From Saccharophagus degradans 2-40 (GTDB taxonomy: Bacteria > Pseudomonadota > Gammaproteobacteria > Pseudomonadales > Cellvibrionaceae), in contig NC_007912.1 of assembly GCF_000013665.1 (NCBI RefSeq), forward strand, positions 2,900,501 through 2,964,500: a DNA stretch of 64,000 bases, in the 5' to 3' direction. Below the pieces are notes generated by a model. That model worked only from the letters and a program-made list of their open reading frames with translations. It was not told the origin of the DNA and made no database searches. Every line of letters begins with the position of its first letter. The stretch's first letter is position 1. The translations under genes and the position numbers were made by a program. Positions 28,899 through 38,810 of the stretch are shown here, piece by piece.

Positions 28899-29351
28899 CT
28901 AATCCGCTCGGCGCTGCTTAGCCTCAATTAACATACCGTATAGCCGATGCATTTCCGAACGAAAAGCACCCACATCTGTATGTATAAAATACACCACATT
29001 CCCATCCCGAAAGGCTTTTCGAATATCACACATCTTGGATTGTTTCGAGTTTCTATTTTTGGGGTTATTGATTGCCATTACACGCCGCTCGGCATCAGTA
29101 ACTGTGGCAAACACCTCTCTACCGAGCGTATACCTATAATAAGCATCCCCTATTTCTACACTCGTGTTCTTTGAGCGGATACTTTGGTATCGCCAGTCAA
29201 CAGGCTCTTTAGACCCTATACAGTAACTGTCCAAGTAATTGGTATTATGAACTGTTTCATACCCCCAACTGTCTACCAATTGCGTTGATAAAACCTGCGA
29301 GGACGCCGAAGCTGATATAAAGAGAAAAATAAGCAGAATAATCTTAATCAT
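28899..29351 (-). CDS. Secreted hypothetical protein
   Basis: A 150-residue protein with a clear signal peptide (about 1-18, IILLIFLFISASASS). The mature part is basic and contains two cysteines (YCIGS, KMCDIR). No family recognised. It is followed on the same strand by the HEAT-like gene, but the gap of 34 bases leaves operon structure open. Confidence 0.6.
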   Translation of the reverse strand: MIKIILLIFLFISASASSQVLSTQLVDSWGYETVHNTNYLDSYCIGSKEPVDWRYQSIRSKNTSVEIGDAYYRYTLGREVFATVTDAERRVMAINNPKNRNSKQSKMCDIRKAFRDGNVVYFIHTDVGAFRSEMHRLYGMLIEAKQRRAD

Positions 29352-29562
29352 TTAACTAACCCCTATGCGGTAAGTAAAAAGCCTCTATAAAAATTATTGC
29401 AATCGACAATAAAGGACACTATTCCACAAAAACTTAAAGCGTAATTGCGAGTAAAACAAACCCAATATAAGGCCCTATTTCAAACACAAAATTTCCATAA
29501 TCCGTACACTCTCAGTAGCACAATGGTCCGTTTCTAGCCTTGCATGTAAGAGCATCTATTTA

Positions 29563-30840
29563 TTACATCATGCCACTACACAGGTTTGGTATTTTTCTCA
29601 ATAACTCAGTATCAAACTGCAACATACCATCCCCCTGCGTAGAGCCTGCTTCAGCGGTTTCTTTGTTATTGACGTTATGTATTGGGTAGCCTCCAACCTC
29701 GCTCTGGCTATCAATAATTCGTCCTTCGCCAGCCAAAAGTTGTGTTTTTATTCTAATATCAATCGGGTCGGGGTCCCACGGGCGGGCACCTGCGTTGCTT
29801 AGGGTTTGGCAAAAGTCGTTTTGTGTACCTGTATCGGTTAAATTTATGCCTACTTGCTGTAGCGGCGGCGCAGTCAATGAAATACTTTTACCATCAGTTA
29901 TCGGCCTGCTCTCCCCCTGCACCAAGTTTCCACTCGAATAAATTTTTCCATAGTTGCTTATCAAACTAAGGTTGGGGGAAGTATTAGCTGCTGGAATAAA
30001 CAAATTCCCTGTAATTGACAGTGTTGGCAGGCTAGCATCAGCACGGCCCGAAGACATATGAATAGCACGTTTCCCTGGGTTATAAATTATATTGCCAATT
30101 ACAATTCCCGTTGTACCCGCCTTAAAATAAGGGTTTCTTCGCCTATTGTGAGCCAACAAATTGTTAACCAAGCTTACATGCTGCACATTGTTGTGTATGA
30201 GTATGCCCTTAGAATGCTCCCCCTCTGGGTGGGATGCATTGCTTAGCGCTTCGGCAATAATTGAATTGCGAATAAGAACCTTACCCGCGGTAGCCTCTGC
30301 CCCCTTATCTGCTGGGCCAGATACTGCGATATTTTCGTCGACAGCCCATGTAACCGAGCAATGATCAATAACAACATGCCTCGCTTTGCTGCCATATATA
30401 GTTATGCCGTCGGGTTTCCAACCTTGACCTTTGGAGTACCCTGCGTCACCAGGCCTAATCATAAGGTGCGAAACTTTGACATTGTGGGTTTCTATTCTTA
30501 GTCCGCCCTTGATAAGGGTGATACCCGGTGATGGGGCCGTCTCTCCAGCGATTGTCACATGGGCTTCACGAATCTTGAGCGATTTTTCTTCTAGATCTAT
30601 CACCCCCCCTACATCGAAAATTATTTTTCTAGCACCTGTCTGCGCCAACGCCCAGCGCAAAGAGCCAACCCCCTGATTATTTAAATTCACAACGCGTAGC
30701 AGGCGACCATCATCTCCGCCCCGCTCATTAATCTCGTAGAATTCAGTCTCTACTTGCTGCGTAGCTCTCTTGCTGCAGGCTGCTAAGCTAACCACTACGC
30801 CAGCCACCAAGGCCACAACATATAGCGCATACTTAAACAT
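29563..30840 (-). CDS. Pectate lyase-like lipoprotein, PL1 family
   Basis: A 425-residue lipoprotein with lipobox SLAAC (Cys22). The body is a parallel beta-helix with the PL1-type series GARKIIFDVGGVIDL, VTIAGETAPSPGITL, VSHLMIRPGDAG and HVVIDHCSVTWAVDENIAV; the last holds the conserved Asp/His region of Ca-dependent pectate lyases. It shares this series with the PL1 module at 35102, but lacks binding modules and is membrane-anchored. It probably cuts oligogalacturonides at the outer membrane by beta-elimination. Confidence 0.82.
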   Translation of the reverse strand: MFKYALYVVALVAGVVVSLAACSKRATQQVETEFYEINERGGDDGRLLRVVNLNNQGVGSLRWALAQTGARKIIFDVGGVIDLEEKSLKIREAHVTIAGETAPSPGITLIKGGLRIETHNVKVSHLMIRPGDAGYSKGQGWKPDGITIYGSKARHVVIDHCSVTWAVDENIAVSGPADKGAEATAGKVLIRNSIIAEALSNASHPEGEHSKGILIHNNVQHVSLVNNLLAHNRRRNPYFKAGTTGIVIGNIIYNPGKRAIHMSSGRADASLPTLSITGNLFIPAANTSPNLSLISNYGKIYSSGNLVQGESRPITDGKSISLTAPPLQQVGINLTDTGTQNDFCQTLSNAGARPWDPDPIDIRIKTQLLAGEGRIIDSQSEVGGYPIHNVNNKETAEAGSTQGDGMLQFDTELLRKIPNLCSGMM

Positions 30841-31943
30841 TTTTTACTCCATACATAGTTATAAACCAAGCCAAATAATCCTTATTTTGCTCGTTAACAA
30901 AAGTGCTTAGGTGCTAACTAAATTAAATAAAATTAATACAACTAAACCAATGCATCACTTGCTCTCGTACCTTTTCTAAACTTCTCGAATTTTTTGGTTA
31001 TTGGCTAAAAACATTAGTTTTAAAAAACCACTTTCCATTCCTTTAGAAAATTATTTTTAGTAACTTGTTTTTAGCAGATTATTTTTAATAACTTACTTTT
31101 AATAACCACATGCAGTATGAGCTTATAAACCAATCTAGTTACACTCTCCCTCTGGTTGAAAAAGTCGCTAGTTGAATACTTAAGGAATAAAACGAAATTT
31201 TCAAATATATTAGCTAGTCTAAACCGCTGCCAATATTCGCCCCTAGAATATTGCGCGAAAATAAGATGCAGGCTATACAAGCTATGTAACACCAAACTAG
31301 ATGCCCCCTTTCGCGAGCAACAATTTTTTGGCGCCTCTAATTCCCACTAATTCAGTTTCATTATATGGCTTTCAAATTATTTGGCAGTGTGGTTGCCGCA
31401 CAAGTTGTTAGAGTCATACCTGCCGCCAATTTTCATCCCATCAAATTCCTGGGGACTACGCACTAACCAATATAAGCTCGCTCGTCCTGTAACACCTTAT
31501 GAAATAATCAGGCAACCAACCCTACTCTATTATAATAATACAATAAGTGAGATCTCCCGCCACACTTGCTCGACTCCCACACAAGAAGGTTTTTTCGCAA
31601 TCGAATTTAGCTAAACATAGGTGCTCCAGCATATAGATTACTAGCAAGTAAGAAAAAATATTAACCGTAAATTACCGCTCTATTTTCACGCTCACGCCAG
31701 CCTAACCGCACAAAAGATCACCTGCACGGTGAACTACTCTACTTCTTGAAACTTTAATAGCGATAATCGACAAAAATAACAAAAAGGTATAACCAATACC
31801 TTGAAGTGATTTGCCACAAATCCAATAATCTGCCTGTCCAATCTTTAGCTTAACAACGGTTATTGATCATTACTTTGGTCATACCCATTTTGCGAGAATT
31901 GACACCTTACTACAACTACACAAATAACATATAGGTAAATATC
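30841..31943. other. Long AT-rich intergenic region in the pectin locus
   Basis: 1.1 kb between two divergently transcribed lyase genes. The open frames in it are short, without ribosome-binding sites or protein-like composition. It contains AT-rich repeats around 31000-31100 (several copies of ttttaataactt-like sequence). It must hold the promoters of both lyases. No operator was identified. Confidence 0.4.
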
Positions 31944-33479
31944 ATGTTGCGAATCCCCAAGGCTTGGCTGGCACTTCCACTTGTACTGGGAAGTACCAAT
32001 CTATACGCTCAAGTAACTTGCAGTATCTCTAACACCAATGTTTGGAATAACGGATACACCGTTAATGTTAATGTAACCAACACAGGCTCTTCACAGGTTG
32101 GTTCTTGGCAGGTTCCTATTAATTTTTCTGAGCCACCTCAAGTAAGCAGCGGCTGGAATGCAATATTAAGCACAAACGGAAACACCGTAACTGCCGGCAA
32201 TATTGGTTGGAATGGTAATTTAAATCCCGGCCAAAGCGCCTCCTTTGGTTTTCAAGGTGGCCACGATGGCAGCTTTGTGGAGCCCACCTGCTCGGGCGGA
32301 GGCTCTAGCACTAGCTCAAGCAGCTCTAGTAGTTCTAGCTCAACAAGTTCTACCAGTTCTTCATCCACAAGTTCAAGTAGCTCTTCTAGCTCCGGCGGCT
32401 CTGAACTTTTAATCCAAGAAAATGCATCCGGCTTCTGCCGTGTGGACGGATCGATAGATAACAATAACTCAGGCTATACCGGTAGTGGCTTTGCCAACAC
32501 CGAGAACCAAAACGGTTCCGCAGTTGAATACGCACTTAACGTTCCCTCTAATGGGAATTATCTCCTCGACGCTCGATATGCAAGCGCTACTACACGATCG
32601 GCTAGCGTGGTAGTTAATGGATCTTCAGTAGGCAGCTTTAGTTTTCCATCTACGGGTTCGTGGACAAGCTGGACAGTTGACTCCGCCAACGTTCCGTTAA
32701 AAGGCGGGAATAATATTGTTCGAATTGTTGCAACTAACAGCAGCGGATTACCTAATATTGATTCATTAAAGGTAATAGGCACCAACCCGTCAGCCGGCAG
32801 TTGTTCAAGCAACTCGTCATCCACTAGTTCATCGTCTAGCTCAAGTTCATCAAGCAGTAACTCCGGTGGCAAAGGCTCTAGCTGCCGTTCTACAGGCAGT
32901 CAATCTGTTTCCTCTACTATTAAAGTTACTAGCGGGACTTTCGATGGGAACTGTAAAACGTATAACCCTACAAGTGCCCTTGGCGATGGCAGTCAATCAG
33001 AAAGCCAGAAACCGGCATTCCGAGTGGAGAACGGCGCAACACTCAAAAACGTGATTCTAGGCAACAATGGCGTAGACGGTATTCATGTTTATAACGGCGG
33101 CACCTTGGATAACATCCGCTGGACCAATGTGGGTGAAGATGCAATGACCGTTAAATCTGAAGGAAACGTTACCGTTTCAAATATTGAGGGTTATGACGGT
33201 TCAGATAAATTTATACAAGTAAACGCAGTTACCAACCTAAAGGTTTCTAATTGCATTGTAGATAAAATGGGTAAATTTTTACGTCAGAATGGCGGTAAAA
33301 CTTTCGCTATGTCTGTAACCGTAGATAATTGTGATATCTCAAATATGGGTGAAGGTGTTTTCCGCTCAGACAGCCCAAATGCAACAGCGAGAATCACAAA
33401 TAGCCGATTAAAAAATGCAGGCGACATTTGTATTGGTAAGTGGAAAAGCTGCACATCTTCCAACATTACCAGCTTCTAA
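31944..33479 (+). CDS. Secreted pectate lyase: CBM2, CBM35-like, PL3
   Basis: A 511-residue multidomain enzyme. Signal peptide 1-22. CBM2 cellulose-binding domain 24-116 (SSGWNAILS and IGWNGNLNPGQSASFGFQG). Poly-serine linker 117-152. CBM35-like sugar-binding domain 153-287 (ASGFCRVDGSIDNNNSGYTGSGFAN, NIDSLKV). Second serine linker 288-308. Catalytic domain 312-511 of PL3 type, with repeated right-handed helix turns (GVDGIHVYNGGTLDNIRWTNVGEDAMTVK) and a disulfide-rich end (GDICIGKWKSC). It should degrade pectate inside plant or algal cell walls while held on cellulose. Confidence 0.9.
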   Translation: MLRIPKAWLALPLVLGSTNLYAQVTCSISNTNVWNNGYTVNVNVTNTGSSQVGSWQVPINFSEPPQVSSGWNAILSTNGNTVTAGNIGWNGNLNPGQSASFGFQGGHDGSFVEPTCSGGGSSTSSSSSSSSSSTSSTSSSSTSSSSSSSSGGSELLIQENASGFCRVDGSIDNNNSGYTGSGFANTENQNGSAVEYALNVPSNGNYLLDARYASATTRSASVVVNGSSVGSFSFPSTGSWTSWTVDSANVPLKGGNNIVRIVATNSSGLPNIDSLKVIGTNPSAGSCSSNSSSTSSSSSSSSSSSNSGGKGSSCRSTGSQSVSSTIKVTSGTFDGNCKTYNPTSALGDGSQSESQKPAFRVENGATLKNVILGNNGVDGIHVYNGGTLDNIRWTNVGEDAMTVKSEGNVTVSNIEGYDGSDKFIQVNAVTNLKVSNCIVDKMGKFLRQNGGKTFAMSVTVDNCDISNMGEGVFRSDSPNATARITNSRLKNAGDICIGKWKSCTSSNITSF

Positions 33480-33499
33480 GTACTGTTTTTATTACACAA

Positions 33500-33521
33500 G
33501 AGGCCGGCGGTTGCCGGTCTC
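33500..33521 (+). terminator. Terminator after the PL3 gene
   Basis: Stem GAGGCCGGC / GCCGGTCTC (one G-T pair) with loop GGTT, followed by GTTTT, 21 bases after the stop. Confidence 0.8.
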
Positions 33522-33544
33522 GTTTTAACCTTTAAAGTAACAAG

Positions 33545-33964
33545 CTAGCTGTTTTTAGTATTGCCAGGTGGATGCTCTTCAAACCATGAAACGATTTTTG
33601 GCATATTCGATTCGAAGCTCCCTGGAACAGAAAAATTAAGTATTCCCGCACGAGTATCTCCCCTATTTTCAAAGTCATGAGTAATACCGCCGGGCACCAA
33701 CACGAAGCTACCTTTTTGCGCTTCTTTCCAGAGATCATCAATTAAAAAGTGCACAACCCCTTCTATAACAAAGAAGATGTCGTCTTCATTATGACTATGG
33801 GCACCAGGCCCCTTAGAGTAAGGTTCTAACCACCACTCAGATATTGAATAGTTACCCCCTGTTTCTTCACCGTCCGCCTTAAACAACGCAGAAATAGAGC
33901 CCATAGCATAGGGTCGGCCTTCACTTGGTTGTAAAAATATCGGTTTCCTATGTTTGTTTTTCAT
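33545..33964 (-). CDS. Cupin-domain protein
   Basis: A 139-residue single-domain cupin. Motif 1 is PGAHSHNEDDIFFVIEG (His and Glu metal ligands); motif 2 is GSFVLVPGGITHDFENRG. The open frame runs up to 34054, but the ATG at 33964 has a ggag ribosome-binding site and gives a normal cupin N-terminus. It lies 58 bases after the SRPBCC gene on the same strand. Enzyme or sensor role unknown. Confidence 0.83.
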   Translation of the reverse strand: MKNKHRKPIFLQPSEGRPYAMGSISALFKADGEETGGNYSISEWWLEPYSKGPGAHSHNEDDIFFVIEGVVHFLIDDLWKEAQKGSFVLVPGGITHDFENRGDTRAGILNFSVPGSFESNMPKIVSWFEEHPPGNTKNS

Positions 33965-34022
33965 AGTTTGCTCCACTTCGTAATTTAAATTTAGTCGAAT
34001 GTTACAAGTCTGGTTTTTCCAA

Positions 34023-34472
34023 CTAACTAGGAAACTGGTCCCGCACCAAGCCAAGCTCTACGCCGTGTTCTAGCCAAGCTTTTAACCCCGCAAGCACCAT
34101 TGTATACCCTCCCTTCGTATCCACTGCTTGAAGCAATAATTCCTCACTGTTGCCAGAAAAACCCCAAGTAGAAATTGTAATTAACGTCGCGCTCCCGTTC
34201 CAGTCTTCAAAACACCATTCTACAAATATGGCGTCACTCTCCCATTCGATGAGTATGCGTTTATTTTCTTTTAACTCCGTAACGGTAAGAAAGTCACCCA
34301 CCCCAAACATCTCCCAATCCCAGCGTACTTTTTTGCCCTCTTCAAGCCGACCACTACTTTTAGTAAACCAAAATTTAGTAGTAACTTCAGGGTTAACGAA
34401 TGCCTCACAACATTCTGCCACCGGCCGATGGATTTGCATTTGAGATTTAATAATTAGGTTACTAGGGTTCAT
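34023..34472 (-). CDS. SRPBCC/AHSA1-like domain protein
   Basis: A 149-residue START-like protein of the activator-of-Hsp90 homologue class. It has the typical opening IHRPVAECCEAFVNPEVTTKFWFTKSSG, central VRWDWEMFGVGDFLTVTELKENKRILIEW, and the terminal helix (VLAGLKAWLEHG). These proteins bind hydrophobic ligands. It is probably cotranscribed with the downstream cupin gene. Confidence 0.85.
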   Translation of the reverse strand: MNPSNLIIKSQMQIHRPVAECCEAFVNPEVTTKFWFTKSSGRLEEGKKVRWDWEMFGVGDFLTVTELKENKRILIEWESDAIFVEWCFEDWNGSATLITISTWGFSGNSEELLLQAVDTKGGYTMVLAGLKAWLEHGVELGLVRDQFPS

Positions 34473-35063
34473 TTTTACACTCTATCTTGAAATTTTTATA
34501 CTAAGCGAATGTATCGCATGCCTTGAAAAGCAAAAACAGTTAACTACCTGTTAAAAATACCGCCCCACTATTTTCTACACTTGCCATAATTGATACAGCG
34601 GTTGCTATTATTCTTATGGATAACTAAAACCCACTTTCCACACCCACGCAAACTAAGTGCGTCTATTAGATTTTAATGTCGCCCATAACAACTGCGCCAG
34701 AAATTTGTATTATTTTAAGAACATTAAGAAATTTAAATACTGTGACGTAATCAATGAAAAACCCAAAGATATATTCCATTTGACTTAAAGATGCCTGATA
34801 CAATTAGTTCACCAGTAAAACACCAATTCTTATAGCCTCTTTAACCCTTAAGAGAATTGGGTATTAAAAATCTCGTATTCTCTGTCGTAGCTACTCTCAT
34901 CATTTATTAAACATGTTTATCTTTTTAATCACAGGCTAGCCCTGTAATCAAATGAGATATGTCGTGGGTGGGCAACAGCATTGAGATAGGCTTTTTTTTC
35001 ACTGTGTATTCTAGTTATTAAATAGATTTGCTTTTTTATAACTTGAAGCAGGAGAAGTAACAA
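34473..35063. promoter_or_regulatory. Promoter region of the PL1 pectate lyase gene
   Basis: 590 bases without a gene. It has AT-rich blocks and a short T8 run near 34991, and ends with a strong Shine-Dalgarno (aggagaag) at 35050 that serves the leader reading frame at 35064. Confidence 0.4.
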
Positions 35064-35102
35064 ATGGACATGATCCAAGCAGTTACTAAAAATCTTACAT
35101 AA
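35064..35102 (+). CDS. Possible 12-codon leader peptide coupled to the lyase
   Basis: After a strong ribosome-binding site (caggagaag), an ATG opens a 12-residue frame (MDMIQAVTKNLT). Its TAA overlaps the ATG at 35102 as TAATG. The lyase ATG has no good Shine-Dalgarno of its own, so reinitiation from this short frame could drive it. Coupling is inferred from the layout. Confidence 0.45.
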   Translation: MDMIQAVTKNLT

Positions 35103-37420
35103 TGAGAGATATCACGATGAAGAATAATAAATTCAGGTCGTCTTTTACATTAAAAAAACTCACACCGTTTTTTGTTGCGGGCACCATGCTTGGCGGTTCC
35201 AACGCCTGGGCTGGCTGCGACTATACGGTCACTAATCAGTGGGGCTCAGGCTTTACTGGCAACGTTCGTATAACTAATAGCGGTAACACGCCAACAAATG
35301 GTTGGGCTGTTAACTGGCAGTACGCTGGCGATAATCGTATTAGTAATAGCTGGGGAGCACAGCTTTCAGGGTCGAACCCATACTCTGCCACGGCAGAAAG
35401 CTGGAATGCTGTTATTCAGCCTAGTCAGTCCATAGAAATTGGGTTTCAAGGTACCGGCGACGGAAATGAAATACCAACTATAAATGGCGATGTTTGCCAG
35501 ACTAGCAGCGGAAGTACTTCATCCAGCTCATCTTCAAGTACGTCTTCTAGCAGCTCTTCAAGCTCGTCCACTAGCAGCTCTTCAAACAGCTCTTCTAGCT
35601 CTAGCTCGTCCAGCTCGTCTAGCTCCTCCTCTGGCTCTACAACTGGATATATTCATATAGAAGAGAATGAACTTGGTTTTTGTTATGTACAAGGTTCCAT
35701 TGACTCCAACAACGGTGGCTTTACCGGCACAGGCTTTGCCAATACCGATAACGTTAATGGCTCACAGATTAACTGGAAAGTAAATGTCGACTTTGATGGA
35801 TATTATGCGCTCGAATGGCGCTATGCGAATGGCTCCGGCACCGCGCGCACTGCAAGCGTTAGCGCTAATGGAGCACAAAGCGAAATTTCCTTCCCTACAA
35901 CAGGTTCGTGGGATAGCTGGTTATTAGACAGCACTACCCTATTTTTAAAAGCTGGCGTAAACGACGTAATATTGAGCGCAAATACAAGCAGTGGCCTAGC
36001 GAACATAGATTCACTTACAGTGCACGGTGATGGCGTAGCTGCGGCAGACTGTAATACTGATGGAAGCTCAAGCAGCAGCTCTAGTTCAAGCTCTAGTTCC
36101 AGCTCAACTTCTAGTAGCTCCTCAAGTTCCAGCTCGTCTAGCACGTCCAGCTCTTCTGGTGGCCCGCAAATATTAAAAGCATTCCCCACCGCAGAAGGCT
36201 ACGGAAAAATAACCGCAGGTGGTCGTGGTGGCGATGTCTATATAGTTACAAACCTGAATGACTCAGGCGCGGGTAGTTTGCGTCAGGCCGTAGAGGCATC
36301 TGGCCCTAGAACCGTTGTGTTCGAAGTGTCTGGAACCATCACTCTAAATAAACCACTCACAATCAAAAATAATAACATCACAATAGCAGGACAAACTGCA
36401 CCAGGCGATGGCATTACACTTAGAAAGCACAACTTTTCTATCCAAGCTGATGATGTCATCGTACGTTACATACGTGTTCGCTTTGGTGATGAAACCCTAA
36501 CCGATTCTGATGCGATTTCCATGAGGTACCAAAAAAATATTATTTTGGATCATGTGAGTGCTAGCTGGGGAGATGATGAAACCTTATCTCTTTATCACGG
36601 CGAAAATATCACTGTGCAATGGAGCATGATTACAGAGACCCTCAATCGTGGCGGCGAACATGCATTCGCAGCTATATGGGGTTCGCCTTTTAGTACCTTC
36701 CACCACAATTTAATTGCTCACAATGTTGCGAGAAACGTTCGCTTTGCGTCGGGTTCCGGTTATACGGATTATCGTAACAATGTCGTATATAACTGGGGCT
36801 ATAGCAGCACACACGGAGGCGAAGCTCAACAAGTTGGCAACGCTAATTTTAATTTCACCACCGTCAATATGGTCGGCAACTATTACAAACCTGGGCCGAG
36901 AACTGAATCTGGCGTTCGTAGTCGACTACTTACACCTAACACGCGTAACGGCGATGCGGACTTAGGTAGTTTTTACGTTTCTGGTAACCACATGGTTGGC
37001 AGCCCAAATGTAACTGCAGACAACTCGATTGGCGTATCGAATAAAAATGCCTTAATAAGTAGCCCTTGGAATTCAATGAAAATAGAAGGCGAACAAACAG
37101 CTGAGCAAGCATATGAGTCAGTTCTTGCTTACGCAGGTGCATCTAAAGTACGCGACTCGGTAGATACTCGTATTATTGAAGAAGTACGTACAGGCACAGC
37201 TACTTATGGTGGAAACGGCATAATTGAATCGCAGAATGAAGTGGGTGGTTGGCCACAACTTAGAAGTGAAACGCCCCCGCAAGACAGTGATCGCGACGGA
37301 ATGCCAGATGACTGGGAACGCGCGAACAACCTAAATCCATTCAACGCAGCCGATAGAAACACTAAAGACAGTATTGGCTACACAATGTTAGAGCGATATA
37401 TTAACGGGCTTGTTGATTAA
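35102..37420 (+). CDS. Secreted pectate lyase: CBM2, CBM35-like, PL1, Ca-binding tail
   Basis: A 772-residue enzyme (767 if it starts at the ATG at 35117, which removes MRDIT). Signal peptide to about residue 37 (NAWAG). CBM2 38-133. Poly-serine linker 134-180. CBM35-like domain 183-318. Second serine linker 322-354. PL1 catalytic beta-helix about 358-725, with VVFEVSGTITL, ITIAGQTAPGDGITL, VIVRYIRVRFGDE and IILDHVSASWGDDETLSL. The C-terminal tail 730-772 has DSDRDGMPDDWE, a thrombospondin-type-3-like Ca-binding repeat. The module order matches the PL3 enzyme at 31944, so the binding half was probably shared by duplication. Confidence 0.9.
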   Translation: MRDITMKNNKFRSSFTLKKLTPFFVAGTMLGGSNAWAGCDYTVTNQWGSGFTGNVRITNSGNTPTNGWAVNWQYAGDNRISNSWGAQLSGSNPYSATAESWNAVIQPSQSIEIGFQGTGDGNEIPTINGDVCQTSSGSTSSSSSSSTSSSSSSSSSTSSSSNSSSSSSSSSSSSSSSGSTTGYIHIEENELGFCYVQGSIDSNNGGFTGTGFANTDNVNGSQINWKVNVDFDGYYALEWRYANGSGTARTASVSANGAQSEISFPTTGSWDSWLLDSTTLFLKAGVNDVILSANTSSGLANIDSLTVHGDGVAAADCNTDGSSSSSSSSSSSSSSTSSSSSSSSSSSTSSSSGGPQILKAFPTAEGYGKITAGGRGGDVYIVTNLNDSGAGSLRQAVEASGPRTVVFEVSGTITLNKPLTIKNNNITIAGQTAPGDGITLRKHNFSIQADDVIVRYIRVRFGDETLTDSDAISMRYQKNIILDHVSASWGDDETLSLYHGENITVQWSMITETLNRGGEHAFAAIWGSPFSTFHHNLIAHNVARNVRFASGSGYTDYRNNVVYNWGYSSTHGGEAQQVGNANFNFTTVNMVGNYYKPGPRTESGVRSRLLTPNTRNGDADLGSFYVSGNHMVGSPNVTADNSIGVSNKNALISSPWNSMKIEGEQTAEQAYESVLAYAGASKVRDSVDTRIIEEVRTGTATYGGNGIIESQNEVGGWPQLRSETPPQDSDRDGMPDDWERANNLNPFNAADRNTKDSIGYTMLERYINGLVD

Positions 37421-37427
37421 AATATAA

Positions 37428-37459
37428 AAGGCAAGGCAGAGATTTTTCTGCCTTGCCTT
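37428..37459 (+). terminator. Terminator after the PL1 gene
   Basis: Perfect 13-bp stem (AAGGCAAGGCAGA / TCTGCCTTGCCTT) with a 6-base loop, 7 bases after the stop, followed by a weak T-rich stretch. Confidence 0.88.
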
Positions 37460-37469
37460 ATTTGTATTA

Positions 37470-37491
37470 TTAGCTATTAACTAATAGCTAA
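37470..37491. repeat. TAGC-family palindrome
   Basis: Perfect 10-bp inverted repeat (TTAGCTATTA / TAATAGCTAA) with a 2-base centre, just past the lyase terminator. Member of the TAGC repeat family. Confidence 0.55.
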
Positions 37492-37729
37492 TAGCACTAG
37501 CAATATTTATTTTTTACCAAAAATATAATGGTAAATTATCAAGCATCTAAATAGGACAGGCGTCGGCTTATTTTTGTATTTATGGAAATACTTTGTGTAA
37601 GGTGAGCATCTACCCCCCCTGCTCTAACGCGAAGCCTAAGTTAGATAGATAACAACCCGTTGGGGAAAAATCTACTTAGTTATACACCGAATTTAAAAAC
37701 AGGTAAGAGCAAAGGCTACAAACCATTTA

Positions 37730-38056
37730 TTAACCGTTGACAGAACAAACAAAACTCAAACCGTTAAGGTTAATAGAGTTCGATCCTGACGAAAATTCAT
37801 TTCCTTCGTAATTTAAAACACCATTATCACATTGCACCAAACCTGGGGTTAACCCAAATAGATCCGCATCAGCTTGAGTCAAATTACACGAGCCACCGTG
37901 AGCCAAATTAATAGTACTCATCATAATTTGGCACTCTTGAATAGAGACACTTCCCTCCTCGCTATCCGAGCCACTGCTTGACTTTTGTCCACCGCCTCCG
38001 CCGCAAGACATTAAAGTACCCGACAATGCTAACAATACTACAACTCCTAGTTTCAT
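37730..38056 (-). CDS. Small secreted lipoprotein, unknown
   Basis: A 108-residue protein with signal peptide and lipobox (TLMSC), then a Gly5 run and a Ser/Asp/Glu-rich spacer (about 20-43). The mature part has four cysteines. The frame extends to 38086, but the ATG at 38056 has a well-placed gagg ribosome-binding site. No family recognised. It may be a surface protein associated with the pectin locus by position only. Confidence 0.65.
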   Translation of the reverse strand: MKLGVVVLLALSGTLMSCGGGGGQKSSSGSDSEEGSVSIQECQIMMSTINLAHGGSCNLTQADADLFGLTPGLVQCDNGVLNYEGNEFSSGSNSINLNGLSFVCSVNG

Positions 38057-38810
38057 GATTTCCTCAATTTGTTTCATTGTGTACAAAATTTTAACCGACG
38101 GTTAACCGCTGTGCCATACAGAACCAACAAAGGGTAGACCTACAAGGCGCTCACGCCCCTAGGGCATCTTTATTGGCTTACCGATATAAGGCGAATTGAA
38201 ATAAAGAAACCCTTCACATAGTGGCTCCTAGTCTATAGGGCCGGCAGACCAAATAAGAATAGACCTGAAAAGGGAAGGTGCCAATAACCGTAGGCACCTA
38301 AACCATAACCACCGAACGAGATTCGAGCGGGAATTTAGCAAGTATAAGAGTTAATGGCAAACCTTAAACGGCCTAACACTTAAATTAATATAAGAACAGA
38401 TTTAAACGAGAATTTTCTTGACGTTTATATCTATTAAAAGAGTGTTCCTTCTTAACCAGTAACGACCTAAGAAAGTAAATCGCCTAAAAATCAGACGACC
38501 ATTAAACGTAAAGTGGTATGCGTTCTACCACCACTCCATTCAGGTATTACACCAATACAGATAGCTTCAAAAAGTAGATTAATGCTTATTTAGGCATGAA
38601 CACTAATAATCCACCTATTTTTCACACTCAGATGAGTGTATTTAAACTAATAATTTCTTTAAATTTTAAATTAAATTCACAAAATATTTTTTTCTTAAAG
38701 TATTTTCATCTAAATCATTTTCACGGTTTAAGTTAGTAAGTCATTCCCTATTATGCACACTCCAATACCAATCTATTTTTGGTTTTATAAACTCATAAAG
38801 AGGAATCGCC
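38057..38810. other. Intergenic region with a hairpin
   Basis: About 750 bases without a gene. A short hairpin (AGGTGCC / GGCACCT, 38276-38299) lies within it. The last 150 bases are very AT-rich and hold the promoter of the SGNH gene, whose ribosome-binding site (gagga) is at 38800. Confidence 0.4.

Noticed and set aside
31071-31614. Frames of 64-77 codons in the pectin intergenic region
   Set aside because: AT-rich composition, no start signals, products not protein-like; treated as non-coding.
32252-32872. Leu/Glu-rich minus-strand frames opposite the poly-serine linkers
   Set aside because: They are the antisense of serine codons (AGC/TCT giving Leu/Glu/Arg runs) and carry no start signal.
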